In this document: one piece after another, positions 22,340-35,000 of the stretch | Layout: each line of letters opens with the position of its first letter | Position numbering within the stretch: the first letter of the stretch is position 1 | Origin: Micrasema longulum | Taxonomy: Eukaryota > Arthropoda > Insecta > Trichoptera > Brachycentridae | NCBI GenBank assembly: GCA_022494885.1 | Contig: JAGVSM010003772.1 | Location: 1 to 64,000 of the forward strand | DNA length: 64,000 nt | Reading direction: 5' to 3' | Notes under the pieces: model-generated | The model's database searches: none | Told to the model about the DNA's origin: nothing | The model's input: only the letters and a program-made list of their open reading frames with translations | Translations under genes and position numbers: made by a program

Positions 22340-23014
22340 CTACAGTTCTGTTTTGCTGTGAGCAGTCTTGGCCTCCGGTTTGGGCTTCTGACCCTGGTTC
22401 TCCTTGGGGAGAGGAATCTCCATCGGACCTTCCTTCTTGATTACCTTCATGTGTTCTTTCTTCGGAGGTCTAGTGTCGGATGGGATGTCTTCTACTACGG
22501 GAGTAGCGATGGGTTTAGCTTCCTCTTTTTTGGGTTTAGGGACTTCGTTTTTTTTAGGCACTTCCTTAGGTTTAGGTGCCTCAGCGGATTTCGGTGCCTC
22601 AGTCGGTTTTGGTTTGGGTGCTTCTGCCGGCTTGGGCTTGGGTGCTTCTGCCGGCTTGGGTTTAGGCACTTCAGCTGGCTTGGGCTTAGGCACTTCAGCC
22701 GGCTTGGGTTTCGGTGCCTCTGCCGGCTTGGGTTTCGGTGCCTCTGCAGGTTTCGGTTTAGGGACCTCAGCCAGTTTAGGTTTAGATTCTGATTTGATTC
22801 CCTCGACCAATCCTTCAGGTAAAGGAACTCGACCTACATAGGTGTTGTAGGGGCTACCGAAGTAAAGTTGATTTTTCATTACAAGAACTTCGCTGATTCC
22901 GGAAAGAGACCCATCTACGTTGTGCCAAGACCCGACAATATCTCCATTCCAATTTAATTTGATAAGAGAAGTACGCTTAGGAATCAAGCCTTGAACTGAT
23001 TCAAAATGCCCAAT
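22340..23014 (-). CDS. APMAP: APMAP exon 6 (last), with repeat tail
   Basis: Starts after a TTTTCAG acceptor with IGHFESVQG in phase 0 and encodes the last propeller strands (SGISEVL, YFGSPYN, VGRVPLPEG), then the K/P/A/E repeat and ...HSKTEL. The stop is TAG at 22342-22340. Confidence 0.92.
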   Translation of the reverse strand: MGHFESVQGLIPKRTSLIKLNWNGDIVGSWHNVDGSLSGISEVLVMKNQLYFGSPYNTYVGRVPLPEGLVEGIKSESKPKLAEVPKPKPAEAPKPKPAEAPKPKPAEVPKPKPAEVPKPKPAEAPKPKPAEAPKPKPTEAPKSAEAPKPKEVPKKNEVPKPKKEEAKPIATPVVEDIPSDTRPPKKEHMKVIKKEGPMEIPLPKENQGQKPKPEAKTAHSKTEL

Positions 23015-26000
23015 CTGAAAACAAAACAATTACCATTATATTACATGTATTTTCACTTAACAATAAATCAGTTAACACCACTTTGTCTATAATATTTATT
23101 CATAGGGCACTGCATTGATACACCAAATATATTGTAACTCGATCATCATTCACATTAAGGTAATGTGATAAGCTTTACACTTCAAGTGTCAGTCCAAGGA
23201 TAATGAAATATTTCAGTGGAAAACCACATTCAAAACCAATATTTTAAGTCAAGTGTGGTAAGCAAACGCGCCAACCACTACACTACGAGGTGGACTTGTC
23301 TCACTCAATTTACTTTTCAGGACTTTTACCTATTGTAGTACGCATCGAGTCAAAATTTCGATTCTATTTCACACACGGAACTATATGTTTTTCAACCAAT
23401 AGACGTGAACAGAAAAATATTTTGAAATTTATAGACGTACCAAGTGGATGGCTTTTTCGAATAAATAATGAGGCATCAAGGAGTTCACTGCTTTGATTAG
23501 CGCTTCAGGCATCGCCATAATTCTGGCAACAAACTTGCGGATCAGAGGATGTGGAGCCAGGATCTGGAACACTACGGGGTGGCGGTCATCACGGGGCACT
23601 ACGAGAGGGACGAGAAGTCCTCCAGGAATGACCTTCAGGTTGTCTGGGAGACCTAGTAATAAGAGAGTACTATAAGTCAACCTAGTCACAGTGGGTATAA
23701 CTCCCACGATATATCGTGAAACTTAATATTATGTCTGTAAAACAAATTTATGTAAAAGTTATACTACTGTATGTATACAAAAATTATTCACTACCTTCCA
23801 TAACACAAATACAAGAGTCACTAGACGCTCTGCAAAAACAATTGAAAATCAACACAACCTTCGGTCAAAGAGAATTGGTATACTTCTTGATTAAAGCGTG
23901 CAACCTACTTCAATTATTGTCGGTAGGAAAAATTAATAAGTACTCTAAATATAAAATTGCTATTAAGAAATGGATAATGGGAGTGGGTTGGGCACAGATT
24001 GATGAGTAGATCAGGTCAAATAGGCAATAAAATGTTTTTGTTCGTAAGTTTTATATGATTCTATTATGTTCAATATGTATTTAAGGCATGTTTCACAATG
24101 ATATAGAATGTTTCCTTCGGGGCTGGAAACCCCAGTGAAGGAACATTATCTGCAATGTAAAAAGATTAATACAAAAACTGTGATATAATATTATATTTGA
24201 TTAAAATAAAAAACTGTCACTTTGTCCTCGGGTATAGCATCAAAGCTTCAGTGTGAAATGTTTAAATGCCAAAAGCGGTTTTATAGTACATTTTGTCGGG
24301 TTTCTGGCATAAGTTGGTAACTACAAATTTTCGAAAAATGATGTGTCTTCATAAATGACATGTTTAAAAAGTGAATACAAAAAATAATATTTTATAATAT
24401 TCAGCTTGCAGTTTTATTTGACTTGTTGATTTGGGATGAGCTTTTATATTGAATGTGGAATATCGGACAACTAGTTAAATATGTGGTGGTACCAACTTAT
24501 GGCAGAAATCCGACGGTAAATATAAAAAATTGGCAGTCTCCTCGGTGTGATGGCTAACACATTTGACTAATGCACGGAAGGTTCCGGGTTCAATTCCCGG
24601 TGAGAACAAAAAAATTGATTTGATTTTTCTCAAGCCTGGGAGTTCTGTGCTTTATTTTGTAATGTAATGTATTTATTTAGATAGTTATACAAATAAAATT
24701 TGAACACCTAGTTATGCCTTATTTAAAAAAATAATTGATGGCAAAAATATGTAATACAAAAAACAGGGATTCGTTGCAACATTATGTATAAGGTGTAGTA
24801 ATAAATTTTTTAATATTTACTGCAAAAATAAAAATATATAATTTACTCAAATATTAAAATTTTTATGGCCATTTTCAACGAGTTGTAAATAACCCATTGC
24901 TAGAAAATGGAAATCAAGTTGGTGTAGATTAGGATTGATTCATATGAACTAGTGACATCGTTCAAAGTTGTTCGTTTTTATCAAAATATTTTTGATTATT
25001 TTTTTATACATTTTCAAGAATCTTTGATTTCCAATTTAATGCTCTAATTTTTACCGCTCACAAGAAAACATTTTTCATATACAATTTTTTTTATCTAACT
25101 TTTTGTTCATATTATTAATTGTACAATGGCGGGCTTATTGCTAGCTAAATGGCAATTTTTTCCAACCAACCAATAAAATAGATGTTTTATTTTTTTTAAA
25201 GTTAAGTTACAAAACATATTTAATAGAAGAAAAAAAAGCTTAAGATACGTATATAAAAATATAAATAAATGTATTTAAGAAAAATTATCTAAAATCAATA
25301 CCATTACTCAATGGGAAGGAAAGAGGAGGAAACAGGAAAGGAGAGATTAAGGAAGAGAAAGGAGATGTTTCTTCAGACGTGATTTAAACAGAGATACTGT
25401 AGTAACATCTTTGATGGTGGATGGGAGATGATTCCACAGTCGAGCCCCATGGACACTATATGAGTTGAGAAGAAAGAGGAATTGTGGATGGGTATTATGA
25501 GAGTGCCATGAGAATTAGAACGAAGAGGTAAACCATGAACTGATAAGCGTTGAAATTTTTCGCGGAGGTATATAGGAGCGTTAGGACTGTGAAGTTAATT
25601 AAACAGAAGTGTGAGGGATTTCCCATAGGGCTGAACTTCCTTATTGTTTGGAAATGTGCACACAAATGTAAACATTTTTTTGTGAAAGGACCAATACATA
25701 TTGAATGCTAGAGACCTAGGTGTTCCCCATGGTTATATTAGCTTCACTGGTATAAAAATAAATCACAAACCTGTGAGTCCATCGACGAAGATGTCATCTG
25801 ACCCCTTGTTGGGGCCCTTGAGATAGTACCTTCTCAACTGGCTCCTGGCTGTTTCGGAAACCACCACAAAGTCTTCATTGGGAGAAAGGACCACGCCATT
25901 TGCAAACCACAGGCCATCCAACAACACTCTGTTGGTTTTCTTGGCTGCGTCGTAGTGGAACAATCTGGAAATGTATCGATACAATTTCAATATAATTACT

Positions 26001-29000
26001 TTTAAAAATGCATATTGCAATAAACATGAATCAGAGCGGGTTTTTCAACTCACCTAAACATTTATTTTAACATTTAAACATACCTACTGTAGTGGTATTT
26101 GTGGCTCAGTCTTATTTTGTAGATTTTTCAAAACAATAATAAATGATAAAAAGGGATCAACATTAATGTTTGGTTAATTGATATAGCGCCATTTTTGTGA
26201 AAATCATTAATAAACACTAATATAGTTTTTAGAGAACCTCATCTCCGTTTTTACTATTTTTTTTACTATACATATATACATATTATGTTTTTACTAAGTA
26301 TTCATTTATGTTTTTCACTATATTTTCACAATGCCCACTACTTTTATTTATTTTTCTATGCATTGCTTATTGTTTTTTATGCATTTTTTGAATGGGGCAA
26401 ATAACCTTAGTTAGACACTAAAAGCAGATTTGTAATGTATTATTTTATGTATATAAATAATATATTAAATATATTTTTTTAAATGTTATAATAATAAAAT
26501 GTATTAAATTACTATGATGATTTTGACATATTCTGTAAAATCCACAAAACGTTGGTTTAGATAAATAGGCTGTCAACCATTGAAAACAAATAGTAAGTGT
26601 TATAATGAATATATTTATTTATATTGGTTATTTGCCCTCCCAACCATCAATTTCAAGGAAATGCATTAGGAGAAAAAAATCCAATTAAGTTGTTTAGTAA
26701 AATAGAATAATTATTAAAAATAACCAATATAGCCCTATTTTCATAATGCCTTAAAGGAAGCAATTTAACTCTTAAAGTACTGCAAAAATATATCAACAAA
26801 CGGTGATGTAATGTTGTGATGCATTAAGCAAAAGAAGAGATATTTTAAAATACAGGTATTTAAAAACAAAAATTGAACATATATTAGTACATATATACAG
26901 TTTAATAATCTATTTTCCATAGTTTATAAATACATAATTTAGGCCGGTTATAGATAAATACAACTTCATTATTTAAAAAAATAAGAAATATGAATCAAGT
27001 CTTATATTTTATGTAGACTTATATGACACCATAGCCACACAAGAGTTAATCCAGTTAATTACCTGCCATTTCCATCAATCAACATTGCGAAGACTCCATT
27101 CTCCAGCGTGGTGCTGGAGGAGGAATCTGTCCAATAGAAGTCTCCGTTTGCTGCGAGGGCGATGCTGTTGAAGAGCATCGGTTTCCTGCCCTCGATCTCC
27201 GTGTCAGGTGACACAAGCTGTGTCTTCTTACCGGTTTTCACGTCCACCTTCCATATCCCGTAATAGCTGTCCATCACGAGCAGGGCCCCCGCCTTGTCGA
27301 ATGCCATGCCTAGCGGCCGGCCACACTTGCTCTCCTGCCAGTAGCCCTCTGCAATTATCATTTTTTAATTATTTATCTTTCTTCACACAAAACATGCAAT
27401 ACATAAATAATGTGACATGTCATGTGGAAGCATATTGGAAAAACCAATAATATAAAAATGAATATACGAGTACCAGAATGAATTGAGAGTGTTTTCAGCT
27501 TGATGTCCACTCTAAGATAAAAATCCTTAACTTTTCATTGCATGATGTTTATATTTTTTCATTAATTAAAAATGATATCATATGCTAAAAATGGAAGGAA
27601 AATAATCTTTTAAAATCCAAGATAGAAAATATTGAAATATATATGAAAAACAGGTATGAATCAAATTTGCTACACTATGCAATGGAATTATTAGGTGTGA
27701 CAAAATGTGTTTATCTCAAATACATGTTTTATTGATGGAAAGCAAGAATCCAATTTTTATATTTTGTTATACATAATGAGAAACTTCAGCCCTATGGGAA
27801 ATTGGATACAAAAAATGTTTTCTTGCGTGCGGCAAAAATTAGAGCATTAAATTGTACTGCAAAGTTTCTTGCAAATGTACGACAAAAATAATAAAAAATA
27901 TTTTAATAAAAATGCACTACTTTGAACGACGTCACTGGTTCATATGAACCAATGATATGAGAGCTGATAGCTGAGAGGATATACGGTTTGAGAACTGACA
28001 GAGAAGAACCTCTGACGTCACGCACGGAGTTATTTCAGAAATACAAAACTTAAAAAAATCATAGCGTTGATAATACGATATAAATAAATAAAAATTTGGC
28101 TCAGTTTAATAGTCTATTATTTTTATATTTTTAAATGAACTTCCTCATTGTACAGCAAATTGACATTTGAATTTAGGCAATTTACAGTGTTACCTCGTTG
28201 ATTCAAATATCATCTAATGACTCGTTTAATCTTTGGAAACTTCAGATAGAGGAACCCTAGCCATCGGACCTTAACGCATCTTTTGTACTATCTTGGCTAT
28301 GTATCTAATTCCTAACATCACAAAATCATACATCAAGTTTTGACATTGATGTATTTTTATATTTAAGCTTTTTATTAAACGCACTGTATTATGATTTTTC
28401 GATCGCCAGTGCCTCCAACATTATAAATTTATGTATTCGTCCAGGGGGAATAATCACATTCCCGGGGAGAACATTCTGTTGCTTCATTTACCAGTAAGTT
28501 CTTCCAGGGGTCGGATGTGAAGGAGGTAGCGCTGAATATTAATGAATGCCTTTTGAGATGGCAGATTATTAATGAGTATATTTATGCCTCTATCATAATT
28601 TACACTCACCGCATGGCTGACCAATACTGGCGACGTGGGTGACATGGCCCCCGGGAGACAGCTTGACCACCTCTCCCCCGTGCACGGAGGCATACAGCTC
28701 CCCGTCGAAGTCCACCAGACACTCGGGCCCACGAACCTTGTCGACGTACAAGTGCTCCGCATTGTTCAGTGCCGTGTTAAGGGCGAGGGGACCTTCCAAA
28801 CTGCGCGGTGGAGCGATTCTGCAAAAAGAATACACCAATCAGAATTAATCCACGACCTTGAGTGTGCGCAATTTATTTATATTAACAATTTACATATTTA
28901 AGTGCATGACTGTCCATGAGAAATGTTTGTATTTATTTATCGTCATACTATATACATAAACTTATAAACTTATAAAACATTGCTTTGACTATCTAACAAG

Positions 29001-32000
29001 GGTTATTTACCCCGTTCTAAGCCAGTCAAAAATACAATATATATATTTAAGAAACAGTAATCATAATAATAAATTACTTATATTCTTATGTATTATATTA
29101 ATTTATATTGTGGCATGGTTGCTAGGATTACAAAGGGGCAATTATTCCTATTTTGAAATAGAGCAATCTCTTAATCTATCTTCATTGGAGAGACGTAGAA
29201 CTGAGATGAACATTATATGCATTTTCAAAATACTAAATGCTATAAGTGACGTCCCATCTCTGTTGCAATCAATTTCTTTTCATGTTCCCAACCATGTCAC
29301 CAGAAGTAAAAATCTGCTATTTATAAAATCTTCTAAGAGCAACTTTGGTTTTTATGCCCCAATGTCCAGAATGTGTAGATTCGTCAATTCATCACACGAC
29401 TTTGGATTTTTTGGGATAGATCTTCCGGCTTTTTGTAGATCTATTCACGACTAAACAGTGTGGGATGAAGTTGGATTGGCATGGTTTAGCTCAAAGTTTT
29501 AGGTCTTTCGTTTTTTTTTAAATATATTGTATACAATTATTGTTTTGCCCTTGTTTGTCTTTGCTAAATAGCTTTATGTTCTTTTTGTTCAGTTTCTTGC
29601 ATTTATGTTTCTTCATGTAACTGTTGTAATTGGCTTAGGCCGTATATTTAATAAATAAATAATTTGTTCATAGAACACGCTATTTAATTTAGACACATTT
29701 TGTCATTACAATAAAATTAAGACGGAATTAATTTTTTGTAATAAATTATGTGAAATAAATTGTGATTATTACATTTTATTATGAAATCAGTAACCGAAAT
29801 ATACTTATTTATGTTATTTTTATGAATAAAGTTATTGTCATTTAGTTTTAAGTGACAAATCGACCTTGGCCGGCAATTCACCGGCTTTGTGTTGCAATAG
29901 GTTAATGTATAAAAAATTTCCACTCCATTGCGAACTGCTAATTTTTCACTGAGTTTTTTTGATTTCACTGAAGTGTCATACATATTTAGATTTGTCTCAA
30001 AGAATGCTTTTTCAAAAGAAATCTCAAATGTCAAAAAAAGGCATTAAAATATGACACTAAAAACGGCCATGTAAAAATATGTGCAAGTATAACTGTGTCA
30101 TAAAGAGGATAAATTGTAAAGCCATAATTATGTCTAATTTTTTAGCATGTTACGATATATATATTTTTAAAATTCTATATCCTTGATTCAAAATTAGATT
30201 TTTTGAGTTATGACTTTATTTTATAAGAGGTGTGATTGTATTATTTCTATATAAATACCCTTGACACACAGAATTTTAAGCAAAATGTTACTTTGTAGAC
30301 TGTATGTGTGTATAAATATATTGTATATGTGTGATGCAAATAAAAAAATTCCAATACATTACTTTCACCACCAATGCTTTTAGAACAAGGTTGACCTCTG
30401 CAATGATCTGCGTTTGTTTTATTATTACATTGACTTGCTAATCAAATGGAAACCATTGTAATAAAACTCCTACATTATCATACTAAATGTTGTTAACTTG
30501 GTAAATAAAATAAATTTAGTAAGTGAATGACTCGACACATGTTTTGTCCAGTGAGGTGTTAAAAAAAAAGTACTACATATATATATTTTTTTAAATAATT
30601 GAATAAATAAATTATAATGATACAAATTAATATTTGAAGCGCTGACGTTGTGATTCGCCAAGTTTTTTAAATTATTACTGATATATTTGACATAACTAAT
30701 GTTACTGTTTCTGAATTATGCTATTTACATAAATTATTAAATAATAAAGTAGACTCTTTTAACCTACTCTCCAAAATTAATCAGAATGTCCCCTTTCGCG
30801 TGACAAGAAATAAGTATTTATTCCATCTGCCAGTCTGTAGCATTAACTATGCACGACACTCTTTCCTCGATCATTCTTGCTCTATGTTTTTTTTTCATAT
30901 ATTGATATATTTTACATACCCCTTAATTTATTTAAGAATAAATTAAGACTTATTATTTCTGGCTGCATAGGACCCCACTTACTATTTAATGATGCACACT
31001 CTTGAACACTTACTCCCACACTAATACACATAAACACACATCTACACTTACTCTCTTACAAATACACATAAACACATCCTTTTGTTGTAACACAATTTAA
31101 TAATATGTATGATTTTTATTTAGAAACTTTGCTGGTCTGTCTTTAAGCTGTATTTTTTTTTAAATGTTATTATATCATTGTCAACTGTTTGTTTCTTCAA
31201 AATAAATAAATAAATAACTAGGCCAAAACTTTTTTAATGTTTCGATGCGACAATGATTCATTAGAGATTTAGATTTTTTTAAATCCCCGCTTTCGTTTTC
31301 ACTTGTGAGGTCATTTAAACCTCCTAGTTGCTATAAGAGATCTGTGGATTTTTATTTTATTCCTTTATTTAAAAAAAATTACATTAAAAAAAATACATAT
31401 ATATTTAAATTTTATTTTCAGGTTTCGTTTTTCTCCTTAGAACAATTGAAAGTAGTTATGCAGAAAGCAGCCAGCCATAGAAATGTGAAACTGAGATAAT
31501 AGCACGTCTGTAAAAAGAGTCAAGAATTGAATCTACACAACAGTTGGAATGTTTTTGACTTTGACAAATGATGAACAATTAAAACATTAGTTTTTTAAAT
31601 ATTTCAAACAAGTATAAAATTAGGTATTTGACCAGTTTTAGTAGTAGTTTTAAGTACCGTAAGATTTTTCTAGAGCTGTGGGTATTTTCCGCAAATTGAG
31701 AAATGCCATTTTTGATATAGACGCTATTTTTAGAAGATGATAATTACAGTTTTTGTATGAAAGTGCCCTGGCTGTTTCTAGCAGAACTCACTGCACATTA
31801 TAACACCAATATCTCATTTTTTCTAAATTGTGGACTGGCTGCTTTCTGTATAACTATGTTCAATTTACACTTTGTCCCTTAGTGCAGATGAAATTTTATG
31901 AAAACAGTATGTTATTAGGTGTGCAACTTTGCTTCCGCCATTTTCCTGTAGATGGCTTCAGTGGCAAGTATTGTACATGTCATGCAATAAACTTGGGCAT

Positions 32001-35000
32001 CTGTTAACATAACCTCATAGAAACATTAGTCGATTTGTGTCTGAAAATGTAAGTTTACGGGCCAAAGTCTCGTCATGTGCGGGACTTATTATTTGACTTC
32101 CGTATTCCCTTCTCAAAAATGTTTTCCCTCTTTGTTGCAGTAAATGCCTATTTTTTCAATGGAAAAACAATATAACACGGGGACAGAGTTGCCAACCACT
32201 AGATTTATCGTCCACCCAAAAACCGTAAGCGGAGGGGGTTTTTTTTTCAACAGCTGTCACAGCTTGTCACAGTCTACCAGCCGTGTACGTTTTACCAGCC
32301 GTGACCTCATATTTATATCCTTCAATTTATAAGACAGGCAGCCAGATTTTGTTAGATTTGAATATTCCATTCTATAGAATTCTTCTTCTTTTTTCTTTAA
32401 ATCTTGCAATCTGTTTTGACAGGATATTAGTCTTGACCCTGTGATGCAGTTGTCCAACTTTCTCTCCACCTCTTCGGTGGTCGTCCTTGCGGTCGACGTC
32501 CCCCTAGGGTCTCGTGCCTCACAATCTTTGGAATCTTCACTGCTGGATCCATCCTCTCAACAGACTGCAGATTCTGCTAATTTCTTCATAAGGTATCCTA
32601 TTTCTGAAGGTTCTACTTATGATAGGCCGCAACGTTTTCATTTCCAAAGTTCTAAGGACTTGTATAGAATTCATTCAGGAGAAAAAAGAAGCATCAATAT
32701 CTCGAAAATTGAAAAAATACAATGAGCCTGTTCAATCTGTGCACACTTCACTTCAAGTCAACATGTAAGAAATAGACTGTGTCTGTTGATAAACAAATTA
32801 ATTATTTAAGAAAAATTATCTTAAATTTGAAATACAAAAACATGAAAAATAAATTATAAATATTATTCTAAAATTATCAAATGCTGAATTGAAATTATCA
32901 TCGTTAGTGTGTAAATATTATTTTTCAAAACTTCAATGCCAGCGCTAAACTATTTTTGAGGAAATGAATGCGCAAAAATGTAGGTGATAAATAACGAAGG
33001 TTATTAAATATGAAGTAGGTAGGTCTATAAATGCCAAAGAAAACTGTGAATTCACAAGTTCAGACATGTTGAGACTTGCCGAAGCAAAAACAACTTTTCC
33101 AGGATCTGTTAAATTATCTAGAAAATTATCATTTAAATTATGTCACTTCCTCATATTTTCCACATGCGATTGATACTCACACAATATTTATTTATTTATG
33201 GACTTATTCGGTCCATTAATGGTAAATACATTTCTTTATAATTTATACAGGTAGAATTGAAATAAAATATAATACCTATGTAAACGGTGGTTAATAAATA
33301 TATTGAATTAATATCTTGAGTTTATGTTCTGACATTCAGAGTATGGGATGAATATATCATCATTTTATAATTATTAAAAAAAATATATATATTGTATTTT
33401 TACATTTTAATACTTAACATTTTTACCTCTCTAAGTACAGTAGAATTTTCGGGTTTAGAAAGGGTTTTTTTGTAATATTCATAATTTTAAAATCTTTTTT
33501 TTTACACCGCAACAGACCTGAAGGTCCAATTACAGTGGTGAATTACAGAACAAAACGCCCAGCGTTGACAAAATTCACATTCCATTTATGTGAGTCAAGC
33601 GTCTTAGCCATTTTACAACAAATATGACAAATACAGCATGGAAGTTAAGATGGAGTTGGTTTCATATAATTCTATAGCTTGGATTTTAATACATACAGGG
33701 TGTTCTTTAAACCCTGTCACATCCGAAACCACGATGATCGGTATGGGCAAGAAGACATATTAGCATATTTTAAAAAAAAATTTAGAATGAAGAAAATTTT
33801 TCAATATAAAATAATTTTTAAAAAAAACAAATGGTTGCTGACTTTTGCAGGGGAGAAGCGAGGGGGGCGTGGCCGCGCGGTTGACAGTGTATCAGACTCC
33901 CTCCTCTCCCCTCCTCGTTTCTCCCCTGCAGAAGTAAGCAACCAGTTGTTTTATTTGATATTTTATTTTTGTAAATTTTATTCGTTCTAAAAACTTATTT
34001 TAATGTGCCAATGTCTTCTTGCTCATACTGATCATCGTGGTTTCAGATGTGACAGGGTTAAAATAACATCTGTATATTTTCAATACTTTTATTTCGGAAG
34101 AATATTTATTAAAATTATTTATTTTTGAGACTAATGATTTTGACCAGCACATATGCACGCTTAAATAAAAGGTAAATCTTGTTTTTCGGCAATTCGGTAA
34201 AATATGTAACATTTTCTCTTTAAAAACTTGTATTGTACATTATTTTTTTTAATTTTCCCAAACTCTATTTACACAAATTCTTTAGTATTCTAAATGAGGA
34301 TTTTTTTTTATTTACCTATTTATTTAATCTTAAAATAGTACATACATAATTATGAATGTCATGATATTTTTTTTTATGTATCGTATTATCATAGCTAAGA
34401 TAATTATGAAATTACACCGCCCGTGACGTCACGGGTTCAAGTCAGTGAGTTTTTCTGACATTTAAAAAAAACCCCCATACCTGTCAAAACACCCTAAACA
34501 TGGCTACCCAGAAACCGAAAATATATCACAACACATAATTGATTTGCTATTCTAAACAAGTGTTCACCTGAACCTGTGACATTCATTTTTATTAAAACAA
34601 ATTTTTATGATTTTTTTCATACATTTTCGAGAAACTCAGCCATACAATTAAATGCTATATTTCTCATAGCACTGGACTTCCTTCACAGACAAATTATTGG
34701 TTTTTTATTTACAATCCAAAATACAAATACAAAAATTGATTTATTGCATTCTCCCCCTCCCACAACTCCATACTGTAAAATCGATTGTACTATGCCAAAA
34801 TACTTTTAAAAATAACATTAAAATACGACCATGGACAAGGAATGGCAGAAGGAACAAATAACCCATGCTAATTAAATTTTTTGTACAAATATGTAAATGA
34901 TCTTTCCATATTAAATGTGAATGGTTTATCTAATAAAACAATTTAAATCAATATTGTGTATTTCTCAAATCCTAATGACGATTTGCCAACAGTAAATAAT

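Noticed and set aside
22325..22841. Two long plus-strand frames, one Gly/Leu-rich and one Phe/Arg/Leu-rich
   Set aside because: They are the complement of the APMAP tail repeat; the minus-strand frame matches a known family and the 24-bp period explains the open frames.
23716..24009. 97-residue plus-strand frame in APMAP intron 4
   Set aside because: The end (KINKYSKYKIAIKKWI) faintly resembles a LINE tail, but the match is too weak to annotate.
34560..34600. Alternative first exon for APMAP (ATGAATGTCACAGG...TTCAG|GTGAAC)
   Set aside because: It has compatible phase but no membrane anchor, and it lies in a MITE copy.
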